Shown here: positions 10,531-23,836 of the stretch, piece after piece | Layout: each line of letters starts with the position of its first letter | How positions within the stretch are numbered: position 1 is the stretch's first letter | Assembly (NCBI GenBank): GCA_900312665.1 | Contig: ONZQ02000002.1 | Span: forward strand, 1,730,200-1,794,199 | Reading direction: 5' to 3' | Origin: Cephalotrichum gorgonifer | Taxonomy: Eukaryota; Ascomycota; Sordariomycetes; Microascales; Microascaceae | Length of the DNA: 64,000 nucleotides | The notes under the pieces: model-generated | What the model saw: only the letters and a program-made list of their open reading frames with translations | Database searches by the model: none | What the model was told of the DNA's origin: nothing | Position numbers and translations under genes: made by a program

Positions 10531-13500
10531 GGGGGCGGGTGTTGCCCTGAGAATACTATTTGCCTGTATATACGCCTCGATTCAATTTCCTACCGTAGAA
10601 TTAGAAATATACCCCTCGCATTTTGTCTCCTGCCAAGCTGAGTTATCTGCACATGCGTGCCCTTTGCGCCTATCATTCCGATAGAAGAAGGGCGTGCATA
10701 CCCAGCTCGTATGTGGCCCATCATCTTCACTCCGTTTCCGTTGGATGGTGAGATGAGATGCAGGCGACATCGCTACCTCGTCCTCGCTCTGCTCTCCGGC
10801 CGCAGGGGTGAAGTGTACAGACAGACAGTGGGTCAAATCTCAACACCCTCCTACAGTGCCCCATTATGCCACAGGGGTCTGACGCGAATGGAGACAGTGG
10901 GGAAACGAGCCCCGAAATGCAAGAGTCCCCTCGGTGAGCTCGAGATGCCTATATTCACCCCTCTCGGCATATCGACACGGCACTATATCACCTATCCACC
11001 GCCTGTGAAAGTTGAACTCGACGTCCTCTCAAAACATGTGCGGTATTCCTCCCGCCTCCCACACCTTTTACCCGGGCCCGCACGCCGAGGCCACCTTCAC
11101 CCTCTGCATACGCGAAATGTTCCCCCGGAAGTACAGTCTACGCTTGGACACCCCTACCTACCTCCTTCCCCTTCCCAGAGCTATGAGCAACAAACATACG
11201 GAGAAAAAAACGAGAAGATGGTGAAGACTGCCGGCACGAATGGTGTACTTGGAAGGAAAACGAACTACTTCCGTCGCTATGCAGAAAAACAATTCCCTTC
11301 CTCTCGGGGGGAAGGTCGATGATAAGCTACGCCTGCTAAGTGCACATGCGATAGCTCCGTACGGGTCGCGCGAAGGATCGAAAAAGTAGGCGCTGCGGCG
11401 GATAAAAGCGGTACGAGGTTTTCTCCCCCCTTTCTCCCCCTTCCCCCCCTCCCTTTTTTTTTCCCTTCCCGGGGTTTGTTTCGTTCCACGGGACCTGCGT
11501 CGTGTGTAAAACCTCCCAACCTACGGATGCTTTGTGCTTTCCCGTCAGGTGCCTCTCCCTTCCCGCAGGTATTATTATTGCCGCGGGGAGACCGAGACTA
11601 AGACTAAGGCCGAGAAAGAGAGAAAATAGAGAGCGAGAGGGACGGGCGGGAGGCGGGAAAGAGAGGGGTTTTCGGCCGGCCGTAACGTAGCAAGATGCAC
11701 CCCGAAGAGCTTCGAAGCCCTCGTGATTCTTTGAACGGAAATCTTACACTGGGGTTCCTCGCCATCATCTTGTATAATTCACATCCACAAGGAGGCCTTA
11801 CCCGCGATAGGATTAGTATCAGGGTGGTAAGCCTTACACTTACTTCTCCCTCCCCCAAGCCAGGACGAAAACAAGGAGCACTACTTGGACAGACGACCAG
11901 AGAACGGGAGAGTATCTTGCCAGGTTGACACACGCCAAGAACGTTCGCCCCCTCCTGACCGGCCGATGTGACAGCCCTCACGCAGCCACAGGATCAACGG
12001 CCTGTCGCTCACACCCAATCATCCCAGTCTCTCTCTCTCGTGCAGATTTTCAAGTTCGTCACGCTGTGACCCACCCTCCATTAGGTGAATTGACAGAAGA
12101 AATCCCGTGAGGCGAATGGCCGAAAAGGGGGGCATGCCTTCTCCATTTCATAAACACTTTTTTTTTCTTAGTTTCTCTGCATGTACGAACGACTTGCTAC
12201 TTGGACTCCTGGAAAGACACGCCTCCTGGAGATTCTCATCCGTCGCATGGATTCAATCCAGACCCCATTCAATCCGGACCCCAAGAGACAGTGGACAGAC
12301 TGTGGCTACCAAACCAGCCCTGCAAATATGTACAAGCTACTCCGTAGAAACAGCGGTCATAAGGCGAAACACACCTTGAGGATTAGAGTGCGGCCGGCAA
12401 AAGACAACCCCGATGTTATGGTCCTCTCGCTTGGGAAGACCGAGAGCGGTTGTAGCATGCACCTACCCATGCGCCCAGACCTGCGAGAGGCTCTCTGCAT
12501 GCATGCATCCACCACAACAACCCCAAATTCGCACCCCGCGAGTCTTTCTCCCGCATCTGCTACCATCAAATCAGTACCGCCTCTTAGTCCCGCCGGGGAC
12601 GGTATCCCGGCCGAGAATGTATCATTGCGCACCGCGATTTCATCCCGCCCCCCAACCAGCCGGTGGCGAGACGGAGATGATAATGAATCAACAGGGAAAA
12701 AAATGAACGCAAAGAAAAAAGGGGCAGTCCCAAATGTGAAGTCATGACTTACAAGCCGCGCGGGGCTGGCTGGGAACTATGAAGGGTAACGGGAGCGGAT
12801 CGGCACCCGGCGCTCCCTTGCTCGGGACTCCGATTCCGAGCCCAGACAGGTAATGTGAAGTAACAAAGCACAAGGCAGGCAGGTCTTGAGAGTGTGAGAG
12901 CACAGTGCGCGCCCAGAGGGCTGGCGGCCCCACCGTGCCGTTCTCACCCCTGAGGAAGGTGGGATGAGCCCTGGGAAGGAAGGAATCGGGCATTGCTGGG
13001 TCAGGCATGGTGGAACCCCCCCCTTTCCCTCTTCCGCTCCATGCATTGGTGCCTACAAGACTGCATTGTGTCACTCGTAGGCTGGTGGTGGAAAACATAG
13101 TAATACTTGGCTATCCCACGCTCTGGCCTGTGCATACCTGTCTTCTGAACTAGCCACGTCCTTGCAACAAACAAGAACAATGAAGCCTCGAATTAGCCCG
13201 TCGCCGAAAACTCACCGAAAACTCAGAACCCACCAACCCCACACCCGTGAACCTCGCTTGAACGAAAGGGGGAGCCTCGGTGTTCCTGACCTCCCCACTG
13301 CCCTCTTCCATGAACTGGCAGAAGGGAGGAAAAGTGGAGTGGTGAAGAACTGCAAACATTACACGGAGAATAACCGAAGGGCGAAAACGGCCTCTGGCGG
13401 AGCCAGGTAGGGGTCTAGCGAGAGACAGGTACGAGTTTTACGGGGGAAGACACAAGTGCAACTTCTAAGAATAGAACTCGCCGGAACCACGCGCTAGCCC

Positions 13501-16500
13501 GGATTTGGTATCGCTCCGTTGGAAGAGGGGTGTGTGGGTCCAGAACCTAGGGGGTGGCTGTACGAGAACGGAGTGCTCGTACTATGGAGTAAGTTGAAGT
13601 GTTCCTAACGCCTGCCTCGCCTGCCGTCGTTATGCTTGATAGTTAGTGCCCTGTGTCCATGTGGAGCGAGTGGACCATTCTTCGCTGGGAAAAAAAAAGT
13701 AAACAAACGAATGCTTCCACCCCCCCCCCTTTTTCGACGTCTTCCAACTCGAGCTCTGATTTCCGACACCGCCGGCGAGGAGGCTTACCACAAACCGCGT
13801 TCGTTTTCTGGGCCCGAGAGAAAGAGGAAGAGAAAAAAAAAATACACGTCCGATGCGCCCTCCCGGTCGTAGAGAGGCTCTGAGGGTCATGGGGTCTCGG
13901 GGGACGGGGGGAGACAAGCCCGCCGTCTCACTTTCCATTTTCTGTTTCCGCCTAACCAGCCACGAGGGTGACATGCCGACTCGGATTTTGCCCGCCCTAT
14001 GGATATCCTCAGTGGTCCCGCCCTCGGAGTCGTCACACGATGGCGCGCACTGGCCAGACAAAATTAAACACCGGCTGGGCCTTGCCTGGGCTTGCAGTGA
14101 CACCCTCCCGGTCGGTCAATGGTCACCCCCGCGAACGCATTGCGCCGTCTTTCTCCAGCGCGGCAGCCCCAGCTGGACATCCTGGTGAGGCGGTGCTTCC
14201 CCCCCAGCGGTTCTCTCGGTGGACTCGTACAAACCCTGGAGGTTAAAAACAAGGTGACACGGTCCCCGGACATTAAGGCCATGCACAGTATTGCCTTTAT
14301 AGAACTAGCCCCTGTAACTGAGTGACACATGGGATCTAATTGCCCATGGGGGGGCCGGGATACCCCACCCTCCGGTCTCGCTTCGCCGGTCTAGTACTCG
14401 TATCAAGTACTTGCGCCGCTATATATCCCATGCCCTATTAATACCTATAGTGGATTAGCCCTGAAGGCGCAGACCCATAATGACAGGCCCCCCAAAAATG
14501 GACACGAGAAATGGGCGTTTCACTGTAGTAGTATTAGGGCACGACGGCGGGCCAAGCACCATTTGCGGGCCTGGGTACTCTTCACGTCCGTGCTTACTGG
14601 TTGGGATAATCGTCGGCTTCCCATGTCGGGGATTAAACCCATGCTCCTGCCCCTGCTCCCCGCCCCTTTCACCAGTCCCCCCTGTCCGTCCCCCTGCTAC
14701 CGTTTCGAAACTCCTCCTCAAGGGTGAAAAACCTCGTAACAGGTGGGAAAAAAACATTGGCAAAAGTTCCTCCCTCAGGAGAACGTAACGTGGGCGCGGG
14801 GGGGGGAAGGCGGTAAGCTAACCATGAAAAAAAAAACACTATTCGTAGTATCCTCTCACACCAACATCTCTAGCCTCCCGCTCCTATGTCGTAGGCCAAG
14901 AGAAACAACGTGAACTGTGACGACAGAAAGCCCAAAAAGGGGTGGGTGGTGGGGGGGCTAGAAGAAAAAAACGCCGCGGAATCACGGCCGCAGGGTTCCT
15001 TGGCGTCGCCTCTGTTAACTATCCCGAGGTCCATATCGGGGAGAAACGCGACAGGAGAGAGAAGAAACTAGGGCTGGGCCCATTAGAGGACCCTTCTTCC
15101 ACGCTTTTTTTTTGTGGTGCTAACTAACCTCGGGCACTTCCGAGGTATGCACACACACGGGAGTTGGCCATTAATATCACTAGCCTCCGCACTACTCATC
15201 AGTTCTCGAAGGGAAAGGACCCAACACAACTCCATCAGGGTTCTCCACTAATCTGGGTCGCAAGGTCTCGACGCACCCCGGAACCTCCGCTGAAGAGCAG
15301 AGCGAGTGCGAAGTACCAATCCGTTCCGCCCCCGCAGATCCCGAGAGTTTGGAGAGGATAATAATGTGTGATGGGAAACCTGCTACTCGGCGTCTCTTAG
15401 GGCATGTCTCTAACGATTGTGCCACCTGGTCGTAGACCTTGGCAACAGGCTTAAAAGTAGCTGAGGCGAACCCGGAGCTGTGGCGGCCGAGCCCCTGGCA
15501 TCCCCCCAGGGAGGCATAGTGATTCCTCGGTAGGGTATTCCTCGGTAATAGGGCCGTAATGTTAGGGGGATGGATGGATGGCATGTTGCATCAGTCGGCC
15601 CTATGCGGATGAGGCTTGAACGGGGGGAGGCGTCCGCGCTGAGGATACCATCGATCGACAGATAATGTTAATGCATGCCCCCACCCTCTGGGGAGACTGC
15701 CTGGATGGCTGGTCGTACGAGGATATCATTTGAAGAAGAAGGAGTGTCTATTTATATGCCGTATAACGTGTATTTTAACTTACTTCTCGAATGATTGGCG
15801 ACTAGCCATCGCGCTCGGGAAGCAGTCTTACTCAGACCTATAGTACGTACAGTTAAGTATCCACGCGCCAGTTGACGACATCCCAGCATTTCTGCCTCCT
15901 AAGCCCCAGAGGGGGTAAGGTAAGTAAGTGATTTGCGACCGTCTTCTCGTTGTCTCCAGGTCGGGATGATTGGTGTTGGCATGAATGCGTCTTGCATTCG
16001 GGCGGTGCTGGGAGGAACCCTTGTACTCGTACAGCTATTGTCTGGGTATTGTAATGACGACGTCTCAGGTACACCTGCCTGTAAGGCGAGATACGGAAAT
16101 GAAGGGTGTAGAGTGCCAGCTACTTGTAATGCCCGCATCATGCTTAGCATTTCCTTGTACTTACCCCCTCTCACCGAAAGAACCACGGACAGGGGCCGCG
16201 ACATTTCGCCGCACGCTGGCCCACGCCCGGACGCCTGTTCCTCTTGGTTCTCCGGATGGGGCGGTATCGAAGTGAGATGGCCAATGCTATAATGTTAGGG
16301 GGCGTAGGTGGTCCGCTCGGGTATCTCATCCATTTTGCGCCAAGCGTGGTTTCGCCGGTGGACGATGGGGTATGATGCCACCCCTCGCCCCCACTCCGTG
16401 CCTTAATATCCAGAGATGGCGAGGCGAAAGTTCCACGGCGATTCGAAAACCTCGGGGCCGCCGCCTCCCCTGCCCGCGTTTCTCCGTACAGGCTTGTACA

Positions 16501-19500
16501 TGCAAAAAAGTGTGTGGCCAGTAAGATGCGAGTATTTGTTCAAGCGAGCTTCTGGAATGCTAGTGCGTTGTATCCCTGCCGCCGCTATTGTATTGGCGGC
16601 TTTGATCACCCTGACGTGTTGCTCGCCCCACCCACTCCCTCGCTTGACTGAGACCTCGTTAGCCTGGGAAAGGGCCGAGGTTCCGGGAGTGGGGCGCTTG
16701 AACCGTCGGGGTGCTAGATTTGTGGGGGGTTTGTTGTTCTTGGTAAGCAGCCTAATGGCCAACTGTCCGAGGACTTCTTTTTTTTTATCTTCTTTTTCGC
16801 TTGCATCCTGCCCAAATCATTGGGTAAGCCTTTGTAACATTGGGCGGGATCGCGGTGCCACAGGTAGGTACGAACAGGTCTGGCACGATACATCTAGTCA
16901 CCCGAGCCCTGCCACACTGCTCATACTTGTGCTCGTACCTGTACAAGTACCAGACAAAGGTCTATGGAAGGACGTGCCAAGAGATTGTTGCTTGGCTTGG
17001 CTTGGCCCACTCCTTCCTGCCCTTCTGCTGGTTCCATGTCATGCATCATGGATGGGGGTGAGTGGGGCTATGCAGATAGACATACGATGTGGACCATGGA
17101 AGAATGGGCGGTTTTTTCCCCTCCCCTTCTCCACCGAGTCGGCATGTTGAAATATACCGCTAGCTAGCGGGCCAGGGCCTGGACTACGAGGTGTTTAGTC
17201 GGATATTAGGACTTCGGTGAATGACAAATATTTTGCATAGAAGGCCAACAAGGACCACATGGAGTAGCCGTGACGGAGGCCTGGCCCGATTTGTCAACGG
17301 CTACCCGCCACCCGGAGTTCAGGGTACCCTGAGCGTGCTGGACTACGATTATGTCTTGGATGTCACCACTGCCTTAGTAGGATAAATATTAAGGCCCTTG
17401 TGCCGAGCGCCTAGCGCTGACTTGGCCACAACACCCTGCGAGCATCGTCCCTCAACCACCATTGTTTGCCTCCAGCACCTGGGCGGGTCGTGTGTGTCTG
17501 GTGACAACCGGCCAAGATGGTGGCACCTTCACCATGACCCTCATCATTCCGCCACATTCTCCCGGCGACACCGACTTTCCTGGAGATGAGGAAACGGCGA
17601 TCACCAATCCTCAGTAATTTGTTCACGTCTGCCCGTAAGCTCATGGATGATTATCAACCCCAGAATCCGATGTTCTCTTCCTCGCCCAGTTTTGGCGAAA
17701 GCCAGAGCCCGAAGTCCATGGTCGGTATCGCGGCTTTTCCGAGTGGTCCGCTAGCTAATCGTTGTGGAGTACGTCACTGGGGAGGTCGGTCCACGCCACC
17801 CTAGCGCCGGGAACGAAGCAAAAATAGAAACCTGGGCACCTCCATCACCTTTCATTTCATGATGAGTACGAGTACTCGTCGAGCAAATGCTGATCATTAA
17901 GCACCACAAGTAATGACTCCGCCGTATGCGCTGGGCGTGGCGGAGGCGGCGAATTGATCAAATCCTAAATTCAAATCTAAAAGAAATGGGTACGTGACTG
18001 GAAGGGAGAAGGATGCCTAAAAAACATCTACGCCTCTCTCGTGAGATTTCGCTGAAACGTTTCCTATAGCTGCCGATCTTTGTCCCCCTGGCAGCATTGA
18101 TTCGCCCAGGTGGTGAACAGGATCTCCACTGCTGCGGGTTGTTCGTGGAGTTGGAACACGCTTTCATAATAGTCCTACCCCCGGGGCGGTACAAGCCGAG
18201 CCAGTGGTCCAAAAATACTCACCTATGATCCTGGGGATCAAGAGAGTAAGGTATACGGTACAACTAGCCTTTCCAGCTTTGGTGGTGATGGCCCTTTGTC
18301 AAGGCGCTCTCAACCGGGGCATCAGCCGGAGCTTTGTACTGGGTACTAAACAGGGCACGGGTAACTTGCCTATCCTGGACTGGGGCTAGCATGAATAGCA
18401 AAGGTACTTCTGGTCATACTTGTACTCCGAGGAGTACTCGTAGGTGGGGTTGAGGTGGTGGGCCGTGTGGGACCACTGGGCCGAACAAGCTGCACATCTG
18501 GGCACTGTGCTTCTCCCCATCCCGCCTATGTCTTTGGATACTCCTCCAATGTAGGGAGTCGGGCGTCAGCAGACTGGGCGTGCCGTGCAACGGGGTAGCG
18601 AGGACCAACCCGGGATAGAAGGAGCGGAATGTGTGCCAATTCCATGTCTTCCTCTCAAACTCGGACGCACAGTGCCGATTGCTCGCGAGTGACGGTCTGG
18701 TCAAATAGTCTCAGCCTGGGGAGGGTCTGCCCAGGGGACAGCACTGAGATGGAAGGAGGCCTGGGCAGGAAGCGGAAAGAGGGGACACGCACGGTACCAA
18801 AGTACAAACAACCTGGCGGAAAAAACGGCGAGGGACTCACACCCACGCCCACCCACACCTTCCCAACAGGCCACCCCTCCCCCCCCTTGTCGCAGACGCC
18901 TCTACTAATAAACCCCATGCCGCCTCCTCAGCCCTTCTCTCTCTTTCCCCTCCTCTCCTCCCCATCAACAGACAAAACTCAACGATCGCTAGCTGCTCCC
19001 GCAACCACACTCGCTTTCCCCCTAACCGCTTTCTTAGGAAGTCCTCGTCGACTCCTGTCATTCGCTTGAAACCAAACCTTTTTTTTTTTGTTGTGAAAGA
19101 GAGTGTGTGTTGCTGTTAGTGTTCAGCCTTCGTACCGACGACCTCAAAATCGCCCATCGAAACTCTGTTCCAACACGACAAGTAAGGTTTCAACTCAGCC
19201 AATAAGCTCGGTCCACAGCGTCAACAAAGGCACGGAATTTCTTTTTCGGAATCGACTAGAGGAAGAAGAATAACAACAGGATTCCTTCCCTAACCGACGA
19301 GCAAAGAAGAGTGAAGGGAACCACCCACACGATAGGAGAGAGGGACGACTCGATCTCGTAGTAGGAGCCCACATCAACCGACAGTCGAACGATACGAGAT
19401 GCTTTAGAGGTCGCCCCGTGACTTTTTACAATAACCAACACCCACCTTCGTTTACGAAAAAAAAAAGGAGAGAAAATAAAAAAGAAAGTGGTATAAATCC

Positions 19501-19771
19501 ACAGCTACGATCGCTACAGTTGTCTTAGAGGGAAAGACTAGGAAGTAAGATAAGCCGCATTAATCTGCCCATCGGAAACAAGGTTCACGAGTCACTCGCT
19601 ATTCTCGGATTCAACACGACAATTACTGTCGTGTCACCGCTTAATGTACGGTTCTTCATTTCTCCGTCCTGCTACTGTTTACTGTCCTGGAATATTCTCA
19701 ACTTGTGATTACCGCACTAACACCAGTGGGCAGTACCGTTCTTCGCATCCTCTCGCTCACGAGTATTCAAG
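10531..19771. other. Gene-poor 9.2-kb region upstream of the Zn2Cys6 regulator
   Basis: No open frame here shows a domain, family motif or convincing splice structure. The longest are 10657-11322, 12181-12747 and 16416-17150. The region carries many short palindromic GTACTCGTAC-type words (14393-14413, 16023-16032, 16941-16950, 17868-17879, 18422-18437), a CTTGG repeat near 16984-17006, and pyrimidine-rich sequence from about 18840 to 19030. The last kilobase looks like promoter and leader of the transcription factor. An unrecognised spliced or non-coding gene cannot be excluded. Confidence 0.55.
19492..19497 (+). promoter_or_regulatory. Candidate TATA box of the Zn2Cys6 regulator
   Basis: TATAAA in the context GTGGTATAAATCC, 275 bp upstream of the ATG at 19772 and downstream of a CT-rich stretch. 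Placement is by sequence only; the transcription start is unknown. Confidence 0.3.
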
Positions 19772-21882
19772 ATGGTTGGTCCCGGCGGCGGTCCTCCTCG
19801 ACGGAGGTACGTAATGTTCACGATCCATCCGGTCGATCCGAAATCACCTTCTAACGTTACTCTTAGCCACACCAAGTCTCGCAAGGGCTGTGAAACCTGG
19901 TAAGTTGGGTCCAATCAGCCCTCTAACCCACCACCCTACAATGGTGGCGTACGGCACAAATCTGTGAGAGTGGTGTCTGACCGGCTCTAGCAAAAAACGT
20001 CATATCAGGTGTGATGAGAGCTTCCCACAGTGTCGCAACTGCACGAAGCACAAGATCCGGTGCCCGTACAATGAAATGCCAGTACCTGATGACCGTGGAA
20101 TGAGCCCCGACAAGCCCGACCTTATGTGGACGCCCCAAATCGAGGCGGAGATCGTGCAGTGGCAGCGGACTGGGATCTTCCCCTTTCCGAACCTGAACAT
20201 CTACCCTGCCCCCTCTCCCCAGGCCCACACGTTCGAGGAGTTGAGGCTCATCCACCACGTCGCCTCTATCTGCAGCGAGCTCGGTAATCTGGATGCCAAT
20301 GGCTTTACCATCTGGACGCGCCAGATGCCCACGTAAGTTGCAATGTCGTCTTCGGATAACGGTGCGTATTCTAACACACCACATAGAATCCTCCAGATTG
20401 GTGCCACGAACGCATACGTCATGCAGTCCCTCCTGGCCTTCTCCGCCATGCACATCGCCTACCTCACCGATTGCCCCATGGTAGGGAACATGGCCTATGA
20501 GCATCGGGGGATCGCCCTGAAGGGATTACAGGAGGCCATTAGCTCGTTTAGCCGTGACACGTCTGACGCCGTCCTGGCGGCGTCCCTGGTCCTGTCCTGG
20601 CAGGCCACCGACTGGTAAGACAAGCCACCGCCATGCACGTATCCGCTCGAGGACGGACTGACACCGTGAATCTATAGGCGCAGCTGGACCCACCTTATGC
20701 AAGGCACTTCATCAGTAAGTCTCGTACATTCTTGGGGCATGGTGCTCTCTCCCTTCACTACCGGATATAGGGAGTCTGAAGAATGTCACCACTAACTGAT
20801 CCCGGCAGGTTATCGGTGCCATGGATCCCTGGAAGCATGAGTCTAAGTTTGGCGACTTCATTGCAGAGAGCAGCACGTTCCCCACGGCGCCGCCGTCTCC
20901 CACGCCAGACCACAAGCCGCACCAGCCAAGCCAGGTGGATCTCGATGTCTTCCAGGAGACTCTGCAGCAGCTCGTTAAGGTCGAGGTGTACCTGAAGCAG
21001 AACAAGCAGGACACGAAGCCTATCCAGCAGCTTATCGTCTTCCTCAAGGGGTCCCGTAAGGTCAGCCCGACTCTCTCTGTTACTCAGCAGTTTGAGCGGC
21101 TCCGGCCTCTGCGGACGTGGCTCTTCTGGCTCCCGGTCAAGGCTCTCCAGGAGTCTGGTGGCTCGGCCAACTCGCTTCTCACCATTGCCCACTACTACAC
21201 TGCTGCCCTGGTCATGGAAAGACTCTTCCCCGAGATCGGTGCCGCGTACTTCGGCAGCCTCACGCTCAAGCCTGTGGAAGAGATCGGACGACAGCTGTAT
21301 ACGATGAGCAATGCGGCCAGCGGAGCCTCCGGCGTGCAGACCCCGCTGGCGCTGATGGAGTTCCCCATCCAGACGGTCAGTGAGTTCCGGTCTCGCATGG
21401 GCTGGATGAGCCCGGTCCGGACTCCCTCATACCCGCAGTTCAGCCCGCCGGACTTCTACGTGAGCGGGTCCCCGGTGCCCCTGCCGCCTGTGTCCGGACC
21501 GTACATGCCCTATGGGAGCCCGTCCTTCAGCTACAGCAATGAGTCACTGCCCGTGCTCGGCGCCGAGACCGCGGCCAGCTCGACGGCTGCGAGCCCGCTG
21601 ATGTTGACGTCGTCGTTCAACACAAGCAGCCAGTTCCTGACCATTCCGTCGCCGGCGTTCACCAACAGCGGGCTGAGCCCGGCATCGTCGTACACCGCCA
21701 GCGCGATCAGCCCGGCATCGTCGACGTTCGAGGGCTCGTTCACGTACAGCGACAACGAGGACTACGGTCCCTACGACTGGACCGGAATGCCGTCGAGCGA
21801 GTCCGTGCTCGGCGGTGCCAGTGGCAGCAGCTATGGCGTCGGGTTCGTGCCTCCCTTCCAACAACCGACCGTGTGGACATAG
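19772..21882 (+). CDS. Zn2Cys6 transcription factor, UPC2/sterol-uptake-control-like
   Basis: Six exons: 19772-19806, 19867-19899, 19991-20332, 20387-20614, 20678-20714, 20809-21882; 582 residues. The first three exons together build an N-terminal binuclear zinc cluster, with cysteines at 20, 23, 30, 37, 40 and 47 (KGCETCKKRHIRCDESFPQCRNCTKHKIRC). The middle (TFEELRLIHHVASICSELG, then QSLLAFSAMHIAYLTDC and SLVLSWQATDWRSWTHL) is the fungal regulatory region seen in UPC2-like proteins. The C-terminal third is Ser/Pro/Gly-rich, as in activation domains. It is a nuclear DNA-binding regulator; the sterol link is family inference only. The frame stays open after two in-frame stops. An alternative intron 21843-21977 (GTTCGT..CCAG) would replace the last 12 residues with a 66-residue Ser/Thr-rich tail ending at 22179. 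Confidence 0.85.
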
Positions 21883-22421
21883 CCTAGACGTGTTCTAGGC
21901 GGACCGGGTCCCCCTCGCTCTGCCAGAGCCCATCCACCGGCTGAGATAATATCAGGGTGTTGACAAGTACCGTCCAGGATTACGCCAGCGACACCGGGTC
22001 ATTCTACGGGCGACGCTACGGCTTCATACCGGCCGTCGTTTAGCTCAGCTTCGTCGTTCGCGCTCTCAGACTCTACTACGGGGGCGGTTACCGAACTGCT
22101 GCAGCCGCCTCCGATCGACGACAACCACCATCACCAGCGAACTCCTTCTGGCGGATCCGGCTTTGATCAGGCGCAGTAGACTTAGTTCTACCGTGCCTGC
22201 CCCCCCCCCTTGGACCGTGACGACCTCTTGCTTCCTTTGGCATTTTGATTTTACGATTTGGGAGTTTTAGCGACTTTTGTTCTTTTTTGTCTGATTTCCG
22301 AGACGCTTCACCCGTCTCACTAATACCTCAACACTTTCCCCCCAAACCGGCTTTCCGTCCGGCAACACGGATTTTAATACGGCCACAACCTATTCGACAC
22401 AGACGTTACTGCAAGCACACG

Positions 22422-22858
22422 CTCCTTTATGATACGGCAACTCATGCACACGCATAGACACACTCCTTTGACAGGCAAACGACAACACAACACTCCTTTT
22501 GGCAGGGCCAATCTTAATTCCCGAGTAAACATTTTCAACTCGACGACGCTCCTTTATGAACAAGATCACTTCGGCTTTTGGTTTACCAGCGGAACGAACC
22601 ACACGGTTCAAACTTAATGTTTTACTTAATCGCCCACGACGCTCCTTTTTATTTGACACGAAGAACAACCAACTTTCTCGACACTCCTTTATGAGACACC
22701 CGATACCGAATTTCGCTCCTTTGTTCGGCAGGCATATGATACCCCATTTTGTTTTGCTTTTTTGATCTCGAATCATAGACATTCGATACACACACTCCTT
22801 TGTTACACTATTTATGACTTGATGAGAGCGGGATAGAATTCTTTGCACACACTCCTTT
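22422..22858. repeat. Array of nine spaced CTCCTTT elements
   Basis: CTCCTTT starts at 22422, 22463, 22493, 22549, 22642, 22684, 22716, 22795 and 22852. Most copies are preceded by ACAC, CGAC or ACA, giving a (A/C)(C/G)AC(G/A)CTCCTTT(A/T/G) consensus. Many are followed by ATGA or GT. Spacing is 30-93 bp and the spacers are unrelated. All nine copies lie on the same strand. Confidence 0.75.
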
Positions 22859-23836
22859 TTTGAATTTGGGATGAGAGATGGAGGAGGGAGGAAAAGGGGA
22901 GAGACGGGATGGAGGGAAACCCGACTTGCATAGCGGCTGTCAACTGTGTCTGGAACTTTTGGAGGAGGCGATTGGTGGGAACTGGGAGTTTTGGGAAAAT
23001 GCATTGTTCCGGCGTTTAGGGGTTGGATTCTGGATTTGGATGATTTGCAAAATGGATGGACGGTTTTGAATTGATTGGATCAGGGATATGGGATGAAGAT
23101 GGAGTGGAGGATAGTAATATGGGCTATTTGTGCTCACTTATCTTATTTGAGAGAAGTTTTGAATATGGAGCTGTTACGGAGCTTTTTCGACCTTGTTTCC
23201 CTGTTCTTGGGCGATGTAACCCCTGGCTGGAAAGCACTTATACGAGTACCGAGGCCCCGCTGGAGCTGTTGATTGTTGCTATTTCTGGACGAAGAGCTTG
23301 CAGCCTCTGAGGGAGGGGCACCCCAGGAAGGTATTCTTCATTATTAATACTTGTACTCCGTATGTCGTAGTGGATATTCACAACGTAGCATTGCCTCGTC
23401 CTATCGCTTGAAATCAAACGAGAGCAAGGTCATGGGCTCTACTCTTACTTGTATCAAAAAATCTGGAAGGCCTTTTGTGATATTTCTCAACAGGGGGATG
23501 TTGTTCAATGAAGTTCAAATGTTCCAGGTACTCACATCTGCCAAGTTAGGGATGAGTCAGCAGCGACTTTTTTCTCCTGGAATCTTCCAGGGGCTACGAA
23601 ATGGGAACCTGTATATACAAGTGCTGCCTGCCTGGGACTTGGCCCCGGTGGGAAGGTTACTGCCAGCATGAGTAGCTACGCCTTACTAAAGGAAGAGAGC
23701 AGGGGATGGGCCCATGGGCCTCGGAGGCATGAAGGTGGAGTTCACCGGCAGGCGGGCTACCTCTAATAGGGCGCCCTTTCCAACTCGGTCGGTCTGTCAG
23801 GTCAACCCCACCTCTAGTGCGAGGATGGGGAGAAGG

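Noticed and set aside
10657..11322. 221-codon plus-strand frame
   Set aside because: No domain, random-looking composition, overlapping frames on other strands, no leader or splice support.
12181..12747. 188-codon plus-strand frame
   Set aside because: The first ~90 residues look mildly protein-like, but the rest is low-complexity and no motif or neighbour supports it.
15557..16302. Shared TAATGTTAGGGGG at about 15557 and 16290 as interstitial telomere sequence
   Set aside because: Only single TTAGGG-like units, not tandem arrays.
16416..17150. 244-codon plus-strand frame
   Set aside because: Unstructured composition, includes CTTGG simple repeat, no recognisable family.
22390..23004. 204-codon minus-strand frame with recurrent KEC/KER
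   Set aside because: The recurrence comes from the AAAGGAG complement of the CTCCTTT array. The elements are not in one frame, so this is not a protein repeat.
6129..23559. TGAGTCA sites at 6129-6135 and 23553-23559 as Gcn4/CPC1 targets
   Set aside because: A few copies of this 7-mer are expected by chance in 64 kb, and the neighbouring genes are not typical CPC1 targets.
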